NCBI GenBank assembly: GCA_015075175.1
Contig: JABTUV010000002.1
Coordinates: 186,001 to 250,000, forward strand
Reading direction: 5' to 3'
Length of the DNA stretch: 64,000 bases
Source: a bacterium
Lineage (GTDB): Bacteria; Hinthialibacterota; Hinthialibacteria; H5-UNCL2
In this document: positions 52,753 through 62,848 of the stretch, piece by piece
How positions within the stretch are numbered: position 1 is the stretch's first letter
Layout of the letters: each line of letters begins with the position of its first letter
Translations under genes and position numbers: made by a program
The notes under the pieces: generated by a model
Databases searched by the model: none
What the model saw: only the letters and a program-made list of their open reading frames with translations
What the model was told of the DNA's origin: nothing

Positions 52753-54266
52753 ATGTCGCAGCGACCCATCTGGCAGGTGCACGGGAAGCGCGAGCCGTCG
52801 GAACTGTTCGTCGGCTACGCCGCCGGATACGACGTGATCCCGCGGCCGGCGGCGGACAGCCTGCTCCTGCCCCACGACCTGGCCACCAACCAGGCGCACC
52901 TGGTGATGCTGGCTCGCACCGGCATCGTCGCGGTCGAGCCGGCGCGCGCGCTGGCGGGGGCGCTTTGAAACTGGAGAGCGTGATCGAAAAGCGCGAGTTC
53001 GTGCTGGATCCGGCCTCTGAGGACGTGCACATGAACATCGAGGCGTGGCTGGCGCGCGACATCGGCCCGGACGCCGCGGGACACTTGCATACTGCGCGCA
53101 GCCGCAACGACCAGGTCGCCACGGACATGCGGCTCTTTCTGCGCGAGCGGCTGCTCTCGCTGGAGGCGAGCGTGGACGGGCTGGTCGCGTCGCTTCTGGC
53201 GCGGGCGCAAGCGTGGCTGGAACTGCCGATTCCCGGCTTCACGCATCATCGCCACGGCGCCATCTCCACCGTCGCCCATCTGTGTACGGCGTATGCGCAG
53301 GCGCTCCTGCGCGACGGCCGGCGCCTGGCGTCCGCCCATGAGCGCGTCAACCGCTCCCCCCTGGGCGCCGTCGCCGGTTACGGGACCTCCTGGACCATCG
53401 ACCGCGATTACGCGGCCCGCCTCTTGGGATTCTCCGGCGTCGAGGCCAACACTCTGGACCCCGTCAGCAACCGCTGGGAGCTGGAAGCCGAAGTCGGGGC
53501 CGCCGTGTGCGTCCTGCTCAATCATCTTTCCACCCTGGCGCAGGACATGATCCTCTTGTCCCCCGAGGAGTACGGACTGCTGGTCTTGCCCGAAGATCTG
53601 ACGACGGGCAGTTCGGTGATGCCGCAGAAGCGCAACCCCGATTTCGCCGAGGTGACCAAGGCGCGCGCGGCGGCCGCCGCCGGGCATCTGGCCGCGCTCC
53701 TGTCACTGTCGCGCGGCAATCTCTCCGGCTACAACCGCGACACGCAGTGGAGCAAGTACCTGATCATCGATCTCCTGTCCCAGGTCGAGCTGGCGCCCGA
53801 AGTGATGGCCGCCGTGGTCGAGCGGATGGAATGGGACCGCGAGGCGCTGGAACGCTCCGTGAAGGCGGGGTTTCTCTATGCCGTGGACCTGGCCGACGGG
53901 TTGGCGCAGGAGTTTCACGTTCCGTTCCGGCGGGCGTATCGGGCGGTGGGAAGCGCCGTGGCGCACGCGCGCAAGGCGGGCCGCGGCGACGTGGCGCCGG
54001 CCGATCTTCACGCCGGCCTGGCTGCGGAGGGCCTGGACGTGCAGCCCAACGCCGACTGGCTGGCGTGCCATTGCGACTGGAAGCACAACCTGTCGCGTCG
54101 CGCCCACTTCGGCGGGCCTGCCCCGGCGGCGGAAAAGGGCGTCATCATGGCGCTCCAAGAGGCCCGCGAGAGCGCCCGGCGCGACTGGGAACTTCGAGTC
54201 GCCGCGGACACCAAGGCGCACGAGCAATTGCTTGCGGAACTCCGGCAGCTCGCGGCAAAGTCTTAG
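52753..54266 (+). CDS. argH: Argininosuccinate lyase, one frameshift
   Basis: About 504 aa, aspartase/fumarase superfamily, cleaving argininosuccinate to arginine and fumarate. ATG 52753 has GAGAGGA upstream. The first 71 codons include VGYAAGYDVIPRPAADSLLL and stop in frame at TGA 52966. A one-base shift there joins to LESVIEKREFVLDPASEDVH. Downstream are the substrate motif TARSRNDQVATDMRLFLRER, HHRHGAISTVAHLC (general acid region), and signature GSSVMPQKRNPD with the catalytic Ser. The single slip in an otherwise perfect essential enzyme supports sequence error. No other arginine genes nearby. Confidence 0.95.
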
Positions 54267-54329
54267 TGGTGATGGTCGCAAGTACGATGACGCGCGGGTG
54301 CTGCAAGAGCGCGCGTGGACGCGGTGGGG

Positions 54330-54590
54330 CGCCACCCTTTTGTATTCAAAAGGGTGGACGGCGCCGCTTCGCACCGGCGGCGGAGGCCGTAGTTGCGCAG
54401 CGTGCTGCGCGGTTCGGGATCATTGGCGTCTACATCATTGGTGGCGGCGGAAGTGAAAATGGGCCTTGCCGGAGTTGCGAAAGAAAGAAAAACCGAGTCC
54501 TCGAGTAGCGGCCCGCCAAGCCGGCCGCATTGATGCGAGATGTAACTACGGGCCGCGTATCGAGAGGACGGCCGCGATGCGGCCGACCTG
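54330..54590. repeat. Repeat-filled gap (CCACCC hairpin, TAGTTGCGCAGC, TCGAGGACTCGG copy 2)
   Basis: Three families occur in order: the palindrome CCACCCTTTT-GTATTC-AAAAGGGTGG (54332-54357); TAGTTGCGCAGCGTGCTGCGC (54390-54410); and an inverted copy of the TCGAGGACTCGG element (about 54458-54580), including GCAACTCCGGCAAGGCC-like flank and a large loop before CGTATCGAGAGGAC. No gene. Confidence 0.65.
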
Positions 54591-54663
54591 CCATCGGAGC
54601 GGCCTCGGTTTCTTAATCCTTTACGGGTGAGGCGAAGCCTCATGAGCGACTCTCCCGTTGCCG

Positions 54664-55717
54664 TCACAGTCGCTCCAGCGGGCGCTCGCCGTGCTCGACC
54701 CAGCGCACGAGCTCCAAGAGCGCGGCCATCGTCTCCTCCGGATTGATGGCGCAGTGGCCCGTCCGGTTGACGACCTGCAGGACGAAGTTCTCGGACTTGC
54801 CCGCTTTCGCCCCGCGCGCGCGATAATCCATCTGGGTCCATAACGGAACGAGATAGTCCGTGCGGTTGTGCAGCGACAGGAGCGGGCGCGACAGGTTTCC
54901 GGTCGGCGTGCGGTACTGCTCCAGGTACTGCTTCGCCTTGGGATCGGCCTTGTAGCGCCTGACTTTCCCGGCCAGCCTCGCCGTAATCCGTGTCGGTGTT
55001 GTCAAAAGGACTGCCGCCGGCATGTTCGACCAGGTCCTTGATGCCGTCCGTGCCGAAGACCATGAGGCCCGCGAAAGTCGAGGCGTCGGGCAGCTGTGCC
55101 GCGGACAGCAGCGCCTCTATGGCGCTGGCGTCGCGCACCGAGCGCGCGAAGTGGGGAAGAAACGTGGCTGCGTAACTGAATCCGTTCGGGAACGTGACGG
55201 CGTCGCCCGGCAGCCCGGGGAAAAAGGCGTCATAGAGCACGCGCAGACGCAGCATGTTCTCCTGCCAGAGTTTCAGGCTGCTGTCGACCGCCCCGCACAG
55301 AGCCAGCCCGCCGTCATAATGCTCGGGATGCAACTCCAGCAGCGCCACCGTGATGCAGCCGCCCATGCTGTGACCCATGACATAGGTGCGGGAAGCCGCT
55401 CCGATCTCTTTCTCAAAATGCGCGCGCAGCGCCTCCAAGTCCCGGATCGCCGAGGCCACGGCCCAGCCGGTATCGGCGTAACCCGAGTAGGCGACGGCAA
55501 AGCCGCGCTGCGCGAGACCCTCCCCGACCGCGGAGAACATCGGTCCCAGCCGGTTCGTGTTGCTGTAGCCGTGCGCGTACAGGATCAGCGTGCCGTTCCA
55601 GTCGGTGGGTGCGTGGATGCGGTAGGGCGCGCCGGACAGATCGCCCTCCAGCGTGCGCGCAAAAGCCGTTGTCAAGAACAGGAGAGACGGTACGAGGAAA
55701 GTCGCGATGATTCGCAT
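54664..55717 (-). CDS. Secreted alpha/beta hydrolase, one frameshift
   Basis: About 350 aa. ATG 55717 (AAGGAG upstream) starts a signal peptide (MRIIATFLVPSLLFLTTAFA). The core has LILYAHGYSNTNRLGPM (oxyanion region), the nucleophile elbow YVMGHSMGGCITVALL, the probable acid in LSLHNRTDYLVPLW and the histidine in NRTGHCAINPEETM, a complete catalytic triad. Frame changes at about 54980, after SPFDNTDTDYGEAG; the C-terminal third is in another frame and ends at 54664. Likely an esterase or prolyl-oligopeptidase-like enzyme in the periplasm or outside; substrate unknown. Confidence 0.85.
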
Positions 55718-55896
55718 GTTCGTCTCCTTGAGTCGTTTACGGCGCCAGCATACCCCGCATCCGCGGGCGGAATCCAGCTGAGAGTGTGAAGAAGGGCGTC
55801 GCCATGCCGCCTTCCGCCCCGATGAAGTTCGACCGCCCGGACGTCGCCCCCGCCCGGACGGAACGGAGAAGCGGACTGTCATGGCGAGGAGCAACC

Positions 55897-55985
55897 TGTC
55901 ATTTCGACCGAAGGGAGAAATCCTTCCCGCGTCCCCCATTGTGCCCGCTCCGGGGGCAAGATTTCTCCCTTCGGTCGAAATGACA
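55897..55985. repeat. Perfect 26-bp inverted repeat
   Basis: Arms TGTCATTTCGACCGAAGGG... (55897-55922) and its exact complement (55960-55985) flank a 37-bp loop. The right arm is followed by two more copies of CGGTCGAAATGACATCT in tandem (to about 56016). This is a long stem able to block transcription. Confidence 0.85.
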
Positions 55986-56037
55986 TCTCGGTCGAAATGA
56001 CATCTCGGTCGAAATGGCGGCTGGATGACGGCGACGG

Positions 56038-56139
56038 GATTACGATTACGAGCAAGAGCACGATTACGAGCAAGATCAAGATTACGAGCAAGATCAAGAT
56101 CAAGATTAAGATTAAGATTAAGATTAAGATTAAGATTAA
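56038..56139. repeat. Hexanucleotide tandem array (GATTAC/GAGCAA/GATCAA/GATTAA)
   Basis: Seventeen contiguous 6-bp units of the form GANNAN: five of the first eleven are GAGCAA/GAGCAC, the rest GATTAC or GATCAA, and the last six are GATTAA. The units mutate in an ordered way along the array. It lies between the hydrolase and SGNH genes. Confidence 0.85.
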
Positions 56140-56205
56140 GACTGGAACACGGTGCCCTCTCCCTCTTATCCAGTCAATCCCGTTGTCCCGTCCAAATCCC
56201 TCCCG

Positions 56206-57288
56206 TCAATCCCGTCTCCCCAACTCCTCCGCCAGCCAATCGCCGACTATTTCCCCCGCCAGTTCGCATCCTCTCGGCGTCCAATGAGGGTCGGTCTCGA
56301 AGTAGAGTCGCTCGTCCACGTGTTTCTCCAACAGCGGCAGGAGGTCCAGGCAGGGGACGCCGTGGCGCGCGCACAACTCGGTTAATCGCCGGTTGGGCAG
56401 GTCGCGTTCAAGCGTGAACTTGGGATTGTCCTTCTGCACGCGCGTCCAAGTGTCAGGATAGACTTGCAGCATTTCAGGAATGGCAACGACGTACAGACGC
56501 GCCGAGAGCCGGCTGCACTCGTCCACCAGTCCGGCCAGGGCCTGGTCGGTCGCCTGCCAGGCTTCCGTCATGGTCTCGGGTTGGGGTGTTTGATAGAGTC
56601 GCGTGCGACGCTCCAGCGTGACACGCTCGTCGTCCAGCATGAATCGCACCATGCGATAGAGGTGGCTGTGGCGAAAGAACGTCGATCGCAGATTGGGCTT
56701 CTTTCCCTCGCGCACGCGCCATCCGTCCACGATCTCGTAGCGCTCCGGGTTGGCGTTGTCGCGCGCGTCGTTGGACAGACAAAACGCCAGCACCACCACG
56801 TCAGGTCGGTAATATTCCCCCTCTTCGCAAAGAAACGTCAGCTCCTGAACCGTCCCGTAGGAGGGCACGCCGGCGTTGATGATCTCGACGGGGCCGTATC
56901 GTTCCGCCAGGCGGCGCTCGACGAGGCGCACGAGACTCCGCTCTTCCAAGCTGTAATAGCCCATCACGAAGCTGTCGCCGAGCATCAGCACGCGGAGGCG
57001 CGTGGGGGATCTTTCGCCCACCTCGGAATTTCGCAGACCGCGCGAGTTGATCCTGACGGGAACCTTGTACTCGGTCGTGTGGACGATGCCTTCAACGCCG
57101 GGCGTCAGGCGATAGGCGCGGGTGGGGTGATTCTCGAACAGGTACTGGGGAAAGGCGTAGGTCGGCTGCGGCGCGGCCGTTCGCACCAACAGCTCTCCCA
57201 GGAGCAACGCGACGAAGCAGCTGCAAATGAACAGCACGATGCGCGCGCGACGTGGGTACTTGGGCCTGGAGGCGCGGTCAGTCTTCAT
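56206..57288 (-). CDS. SGNH/GDSL-family hydrolase, membrane anchored
   Basis: 360 aa. An N-terminal anchor (IVLFICSCFVALLLGELLVR) precedes a periplasmic SGNH fold: block I VLMLGDSFVMGYYSLEE with the nucleophile Ser, block II around NAGVPSYGTVQELTFL, block III VLAFCLSNDARDN, and block V DPHWTPRGCELAGEIV with the Asp and His. This AlgX/DltD-like layout is common in proteins that modify surface polysaccharides by O-acylation or deacylation. ATG 57288. It is the last gene of the minus-strand run from 64 kb, 60 bp after the ThuA gene. Confidence 0.85.
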   Translation of the reverse strand: MKTDRASRPKYPRRARIVLFICSCFVALLLGELLVRTAAPQPTYAFPQYLFENHPTRAYRLTPGVEGIVHTTEYKVPVRINSRGLRNSEVGERSPTRLRVLMLGDSFVMGYYSLEERSLVRLVERRLAERYGPVEIINAGVPSYGTVQELTFLCEEGEYYRPDVVVLAFCLSNDARDNANPERYEIVDGWRVREGKKPNLRSTFFRHSHLYRMVRFMLDDERVTLERRTRLYQTPQPETMTEAWQATDQALAGLVDECSRLSARLYVVAIPEMLQVYPDTWTRVQKDNPKFTLERDLPNRRLTELCARHGVPCLDLLPLLEKHVDERLYFETDPHWTPRGCELAGEIVGDWLAEELGRRD

Positions 57289-57348
57289 GGATGCCCTTGA
57301 CCGGAGTGCGTCGACGGCGCCCTCCCAAGGCGGCGCCGGCGTACCGGC

Positions 57349-58288
57349 TCACTCTCCCAGCGGCGCGCCGGCCAGCACCAAACCGTCGAAACGGTACGGC
57401 GACTCGCCGGCCGCCCACGCCATGCCGCGCAGAAGCAGAATACGCATATACGGATCGTCGAATGTCCAGATATAATGACCTGGGATGCAGCCGAACACGC
57501 GACCCTTACCATACTCATAGCACCAGAACATCGGTTCGGGACGCTTCCTGCCCGAGCCGTCATCCTCGTCGGAAGTTGCCAAAACCTCGACCTTGGCGCG
57601 GTCGCCGCGCAGCGGCCAGTAAGCCTCATCGATGAACTGCATCCGTTCAGTGCAGGCCGAGACAAATGGGGTGGTCGGGCGCCGTGATCCGCAAGTCCAG
57701 CGGTCCGTGGCGGAAGCCTGTGTAACCGTATTCCCATGCCAGGCCGGTCAATTCCGTCACGGCGCCGACGATGTCGGTGGTGGGCACGATGCAGGCCGGA
57801 TGCACGAGGACCCAGCCGCCGCCGCGCGCGAGAAAGGCTTTCAGTTCCACCAGCTTGGTCGCGTCCCAATTGACGTAGCAGTGCGTGACCACGAGGTCGG
57901 ACTGGGCGAGTTGTTCGGGGCTGGGCCAGCCCCAGGCGGCGTTGACTTCGATCTTGGGCGCGCCGGCATGAGCGGGACTTGCGTCCACGGCCGGTCCGTA
58001 AAGATTGATCTGTCCGGCATCGGGCGGCGCCTGCTGTTCGCCGCCGAGAAGCAGCCGCCAGCGCTTCTGCCACAGTGGATAGTCGTGCTCGTTGGGTCCG
58101 TGGTCCTTGCGATAGGCGACGAGCAGCACCTTGAGCGGCCGCAGCTCGCCGGTCGCGCTCCCCGGCGCGCGCGCGAGCACCGCCTCGACTTCAGCTCGGC
58201 CGCGCGGCGCCGGCGGCTCCGCCCCCGAGGCAACAAGTACTGTGATCAACGCCGCGAAAGCAAGAATCAAGGCTCTGATGTTTGACAT
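57349..58288 (-). CDS. ThuA-domain protein (exported), one frameshift
   Basis: About 310 aa. ATG 58288, with AGGA upstream, begins a signal peptide (MSNIRALILAFAALITVLVA). The ThuA/trehalose-utilisation fold shows as LKVLLVAYRKDHGPNEHDYP, LAQSDLVVTHCYVNWDATKL and FLARGGGWVLVHPACIVPTT, then in another frame after about 57645 ERMQFIDEAYWPLRGD, FWCYEYGKGRVFGCIPGHY. Such proteins are class-I amidotransferase-like and cluster with Gfo/Idh/MocA genes in sugar catabolism; catalysis is unproven. It lies 12 bp after the oxidoreductase stop, so same operon. Confidence 0.88.
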
Positions 58289-58299
58289 AGTCGCCATTC

Positions 58300-59610
58300 C
58301 TAAAGAACCCAAGGCTGTCGATAGGCCCGGGAGAGCATCCGCGTCGCGGCCGGATCGTCCACGATCTCCTCTTTCGCCGCGTCCCACCGCAGGGGGCGGC
58401 CCAATCGCATGGAGATGTCCGACAAGACGCAAATGGTCGTGGAGCGATGTCCGTACTCGACCGGCGCGGCGGTGCGCGCGCCGCTGCGAACGCAATCAAT
58501 GAAGTTCTGATAATGATTGGACGAGTGGTAGAGATTTGTTTCGTCGGGATGAATTCTCTCTCGCAACAGATGCTTCGGGTGCGCGTCGACCACGCCGCGC
58601 CAGATGAACACCCAACCTTCCGTCCCCTCGAAGAGGACGCCGCCGTCCACGCTGTTGAAGCGGCGGCAGAAGTCGCGTCCCGTGACGGTATCGATCACGT
58701 TCCAGACCACGCCGTCGGCGAACGTGCAGCGAATCCGCCAGGTGATGGCGGCGTCATAGAGACCCTTGGTGGGAAACTCGCCGCGCGCGTCGACTTCAAC
58801 CGGACCCGAGTCGTCGGCGCCGGTGCCCTGCTGGGCGCTGTCGATGTGGTGCACGCCCCAGCCGGAAAGATGGCCGAGGCAATAATCCGAAATGAAATAC
58901 CAGCTGTGCCAGTCGCCGGTCGTGCGCAGATGGGTATAAGGCGCCCAGGGCGCCGGACCCAGCCACATGTCATAGTTGAAACCGTCCGGTACCGGCTGGA
59001 CCGGCTGCGGATCGATCGCGGCGCCGGCGGGCATGACGATCTCCACGTTTTTCAGCTGGCCGATGCGTCCGTTCAGGACGAGTTCGCAGCCGAAAACCAT
59101 GCGCGGATCGCTGCGCTGCTGGGTCCCGTGCTGAAAGACGACGCCGTAACGGTTCACGGCGTCACGCACCGCCACGCCTTCCCTGAAAGTGAGCGTGAGC
59201 GGCTTCTGGCAGTAGATGGCTTTGCCCGCGCGCGCGGCGGCAATCGCGACCAAAGCGTGCCAATGATCCGGGGTGGCGATATACACGCAATCGATGTCAT
59301 CCCGCTCCAGAACCTCGCGGTAATCCTCATAGGCGCGACAGTCCTGGGCGCCGTACTCGCGGTTGTAGAAAGCGGCGCGCTCCAGTCTGCGCTCGCGCTT
59401 GACGTCGCAGACCGCAAGGACCCGCGCGTAGCGCGACCAATGATCGGACCCGAATCCGCAGCCGACGACGCCCATGGTGACGCGGTTGCTGGGAGCGGTG
59501 GTTCCGTCCAGCCCGAGCGCGGAGGCCGGAATAACGGCCGGAAAGGCCAGCGCGCTTCCCAGGGCCAGCGACGATTGCACGAACTGCCTGCGAGTCGTTG
59601 TCTTCTTCAT
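58300..59610 (-). CDS. Gfo/Idh/MocA family oxidoreductase with Tat signal
   Basis: 436 aa. ATG 59610 gives TTTRRQFVQSSLALGSALAF, a twin-arginine signal, so the folded NAD(P)-bound enzyme is exported. Rossmann motif MGVVGCGFGSDHWSRYARVL; second conserved block YIATPDHWHALVAIAAARAG followed by the catalytic-lysine motif KAIYCQKPLTLT. The C-terminal half is the usual beta-sheet domain. Exported members act on oxidised or keto sugars in glycan breakdown. The ATG overlaps the HEAT-protein stop (ATGA, 59610-59607), so translation is coupled. Confidence 0.95.
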   Translation of the reverse strand: MKKTTTRRQFVQSSLALGSALAFPAVIPASALGLDGTTAPSNRVTMGVVGCGFGSDHWSRYARVLAVCDVKRERRLERAAFYNREYGAQDCRAYEDYREVLERDDIDCVYIATPDHWHALVAIAAARAGKAIYCQKPLTLTFREGVAVRDAVNRYGVVFQHGTQQRSDPRMVFGCELVLNGRIGQLKNVEIVMPAGAAIDPQPVQPVPDGFNYDMWLGPAPWAPYTHLRTTGDWHSWYFISDYCLGHLSGWGVHHIDSAQQGTGADDSGPVEVDARGEFPTKGLYDAAITWRIRCTFADGVVWNVIDTVTGRDFCRRFNSVDGGVLFEGTEGWVFIWRGVVDAHPKHLLRERIHPDETNLYHSSNHYQNFIDCVRSGARTAAPVEYGHRSTTICVLSDISMRLGRPLRWDAAKEEIVDDPAATRMLSRAYRQPWVL

Positions 59611-61667
59611 GGTTGCAGCTCTTTCAGTAATCTCCTCGCCTCGGCGACGTCGCGTTCGGAGCGGTTGGCGGAAACGACGGCGTTCAAGACCTGGAGGACG
59701 GCGGGGCGGCTGTCTCTCGCCAGTCCGGGCGCCAGCGCGACGATGGCGGCGGAGACCTCCGGTGCGACCTCTCCGTCCGCAAGATGACGCCGCAGCGCCT
59801 CCAGCGCCTCGGGCGTGGGTACTTCGCCCAGCGCGGCGACGACCAGCTTCTTTTCCTCGGCGCGCCGCGCCAGCCCCCACAGCTGCGAGAGCAACTCAGC
59901 CTCCTGCCGGCCACGGTTCTCTCGCGCGCGCAGCAACCGCACGTAACCGCGGAAGCCCAGCACGTAATGGGCATCCCGCCGGGCATGGCGGACAAGCTGC
60001 AGGAGATCGGGCAGGGCGCGCTCGTCGGGCCAGCGGGAGAGGGCATCCACGGCGGCGTCGCGGACGGCAGTCTCGTCCGCTTCCAAGTGTGCGCGCAGAG
60101 TCTCCAACGCGGCGTCGGCCGCCACGAGGGGCAAGAGTCGCAGCAGCGCGGGCTTGGCCTCTGCCGGGGCGCCCGGCAACGCAGCGAGAATCGCGGGGGC
60201 GCACGTTTCGCCGCCGCGGGCGCAAATCCTGGACAGCGCCTCCGCGGCCCGCGCCCGATCCTCGGCGCTCCTTGTTTCACACAACCACCGCGCCAGCGCG
60301 GGCGCTTCGCGCTCGGAACCGAGATGGCCGAGCAGGAGCGCCGCCGCGGTGCGAACGTCCGCATCGGCATCATTGATTCCCAACAGTGCGGCAGGCACGG
60401 CCTCCGACGCCTTGCGCGCGTTCAGGACAGCGAGCAGCTCCGCGCGCGTCGCGGCGTCGAGGCCGGACCGCGCCAGCATGTCAATCATGGTTTGATCGAC
60501 GTTGCGGCCGCGCATCTCCACGAGGCTGCGACGCGCCGTCTCGCGTTCCGCGGCGGCCGCGCCGACGGCCAGGTTTGCCAGGCGGGTCACGTCGTCGGCG
60601 CGGCCCGTGGTCGAAAGCGCAGCAATGGCGGCTACGCGCACACTCGGGTCGGAGCTGTCCAACATGACCAGGACGGCCTGGCGCGCCGCCGGATCGGCGC
60701 GGTATTGCAGGGCGGCCAGGAGCTCCGCCTGGCCCGCCGGCGGCAAACCCCCAAGTCCGCGCGCCAGCGCGAGAGTCGCACCCCGGCCGCCAATCTCGCC
60801 CGCCAAGCGGCCGGCGCGCCGCCGCAGCCGCTCGTCCGGTCCGGCCAACGCCTCCAAAATCAACCGATCGGCCTCGTTGGGAGAAGCGCAGACCAAGCCG
60901 GAAAACGCTGCGACTCGAAGCGAGGCAGGCAGCTCCATGTTATCATAGTAGCGTCTATAGATGCCCTGGGCCGCTTCTCTCCGTCCTCGCGCCATGAGGC
61001 GCTCCGCGGCGGCCAGGTGGGCGTCGCAGGCAAGGGGGCGGCGCGCCGGTGGAGCCTTGGAGGCGTAGTCGGCCAGGGCCGCAACGGCCTTGTCGGACGC
61101 GATCTCGGCCAATGCGGCGAGCGCGGCGGCAACCACGGCGTCGCTGGGAGATTGAAGGAGCGGGATGAGCTTGGTCGTGGCCTTTTCGTCGCGCAGCGCG
61201 CCCAGGGAGCCGATGACGCCCGCCAGCAGCTCGCCCTCGGTCCGGTTCAGCGCGTCGCGCAGCGCGTCAGCCGCCCTCGGCGTGCCGATTCCCTCCAGGG
61301 CGTAACGCGCCATGTGCGAGAGTTCCGGGTCGGCCAAAAGCCGGCCCAGCGCGCGCGCGGCGCGGTCCGTGCCGATGAGGCGCAGCTTGCGGCAGGCGTA
61401 CTCCTTGCCTGCCCGCGTCGCCTCCGAACCCAATACCCCTATCAGGCGCCTCTCCAGCTCCGCGCGCAGCGCAGGATCCGCGTGGCAAACCTGCACCAAC
61501 CCGTCGATCTGAATCGACGCCGCGTCCGCTCCGCCCCACTGGTACGTCCCCAGCGCGGCGAAAGCCGCATCCAGCGCGGCGCGATCCGCGGCGCCCGCCG
61601 CTGCGACAAAAAGCGAGAGCATGGCAAGAGTCGCCCACAGGAAGAAGTCGAACGTTTTTGCCCGCAT
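59607..61667 (-). CDS. Exported HEAT-repeat protein
   Basis: 686 aa from ATG 61667; ATG 61682 is possible. Signal FDFFLWATLAMLSLFVAAAG, then about 16 HEAT/Armadillo-like helical repeats (IGTPRAADALRDALNR, RDEKATTKLIPLLQSPSDAV, SSDPSVRVAAIAALSTTGRA, DADVRTAAALLLGHLGSERE), rich in Ala and Arg. Solenoids of this type mediate protein binding; they are frequent in the same operons as Gfo/Idh/MocA and ThuA genes in PVC-type bacteria. No catalytic domain. It ends with an ATGA overlap into the oxidoreductase. Confidence 0.88.
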   Translation of the reverse strand: MRAKTFDFFLWATLAMLSLFVAAAGAADRAALDAAFAALGTYQWGGADAASIQIDGLVQVCHADPALRAELERRLIGVLGSEATRAGKEYACRKLRLIGTDRAARALGRLLADPELSHMARYALEGIGTPRAADALRDALNRTEGELLAGVIGSLGALRDEKATTKLIPLLQSPSDAVVAAALAALAEIASDKAVAALADYASKAPPARRPLACDAHLAAAERLMARGRREAAQGIYRRYYDNMELPASLRVAAFSGLVCASPNEADRLILEALAGPDERLRRRAGRLAGEIGGRGATLALARGLGGLPPAGQAELLAALQYRADPAARQAVLVMLDSSDPSVRVAAIAALSTTGRADDVTRLANLAVGAAAAERETARRSLVEMRGRNVDQTMIDMLARSGLDAATRAELLAVLNARKASEAVPAALLGINDADADVRTAAALLLGHLGSEREAPALARWLCETRSAEDRARAAEALSRICARGGETCAPAILAALPGAPAEAKPALLRLLPLVAADAALETLRAHLEADETAVRDAAVDALSRWPDERALPDLLQLVRHARRDAHYVLGFRGYVRLLRARENRGRQEAELLSQLWGLARRAEEKKLVVAALGEVPTPEALEALRRHLADGEVAPEVSAAIVALAPGLARDSRPAVLQVLNAVVSANRSERDVAEARRLLKELQP

Positions 61668-61707
61668 GTGTCGTGCATCCATTGGCATCGAAGTGATCCG
61701 CATGGTC

Positions 61708-62581
61708 TTATTTGCGCGCCTTTTTGTCAACCTTGGGCTTGGGCGTTGAGCTTGCCCGCTGGATGTCGGTGAAGCGTCGCGTCTGCTCGGTAATCGCGCG
61801 CTCGGTCGGCAGCCGCTCCATCGAGCTGGCGCCGTAGAAGCCGTCCACGCCGGGACAGCGCCCAGGACCGCCCTGCGCGTGCTCGGAAACCGGCGATGGG
61901 TCCGCCGTGACAGAGCACGATGATGTCGTCACGCAGATTGCGCGCCGTTTCCACGATGCGGTCGATGAGCGGATAACACTCCTCCAGCGTGCGCGCGGTC
62001 TTGGCCCCGATGGAGCCTGAAGTCGTCAGTCCCATGTGCGCCACCAGGATGTCCGCGCCCGCCTGGACCATGGCGCGGGCGTCCTCGGGAGTGAAGACAT
62101 AGGGCGTGGTGAGGAGATCCAGCTGGTGCGCCAGCCGGATCATCTCGACCTCTCTGGCGTAACCCATGTTGGTCTCTTCCAGGTTGGCGCGGAAGGTCCC
62201 GTCGATGAGACCCACGGTGGGGAAGTTCTGCACGCCCGCGAAACCGGCCTCCTTGATCTGCGCCAAAAATCGCGGCATGAGGCGCATGGGATCCGTCCCG
62301 CACACGCCCGCCAGCACGGGCGTCTTCCTGACGACCGGCAGGACCTCGGCGGCCATTTCCATGACGATGGCGTTGGCGTCGCCATAGGGCATGAGTCCGG
62401 CCAGCGAACCATGACCCGCCATGCGGAAGCGGCCGGAGTTATAGATCACGATCAGGTCGATGCCGCCCGCCTCCTCGCACTTGGCGGAGATGCCGGTCCC
62501 CGCTCCGCCGCCGATGATGGGACGGCCTTCGGCCAGCTTCTTGCGAAAACGTTTGAGAATTTCCTGACGTGATTCGGGCAT
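61708..62581 (-). CDS. Phosphoenolpyruvate hydrolase-like TIM-barrel protein, frameshift near the C-terminus
   Basis: About 290 aa. ATG 62581 has GGAGG upstream. TIM-barrel family (PEP_hydrolase) sequence: [100 protein letters not shown]. After [11 protein letters not shown] (about 61885) the protein continues in another frame ([20 protein letters not shown]) and stops at 61708. The family is typically next to, or fused with, Tm-1-like proteins, as here. The reaction is uncertain. Confidence 0.9.
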
Positions 62582-62697
62582 GTTGCACCTCCATCCTTGT
62601 CATGTTTGCCGGGTGGGACAGTCCCTTGCGAGGCTTCTCCTCACCCGGAGAGAATTGATACCGAGGCAGCTCCGAAAACGGGCTGGCCGCATCAAGG

Positions 62698-62790
62698 CCG
62701 TCCTCTCGATACGCCGGAATACCGGCTACTCGAGGACTCGGGATTTCTTTCTCTCGCAACCTCGGCACGGCCTGTTCTTGAGAGCAGGCT
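62698..62790. repeat. TCGAGGACTCGG hairpin repeat, copy 3
   Basis: CCTCTCGATACGCCGG-AAT-ACCGGCTACTCGAGG hairpin followed by ACTCGGGATTTCTTTCTCTCGCAACCTCGG. The flank matches the inverted copy near 54458-54500. It separates the PEP-hydrolase-like and Tm-1-like genes. Confidence 0.65.
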
Positions 62791-62848
62791 ACCCTAAGAA
62801 ACTATGATTGCCGCGATTTGCGCCATTGGTTTCGAGCACGATGACGAT

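Noticed and set aside
55879-56103. Minus-strand ORF reading MILILLVILILL, a possible small membrane protein
   Set aside because: It is a translation of the hexanucleotide array and has no ribosome site.
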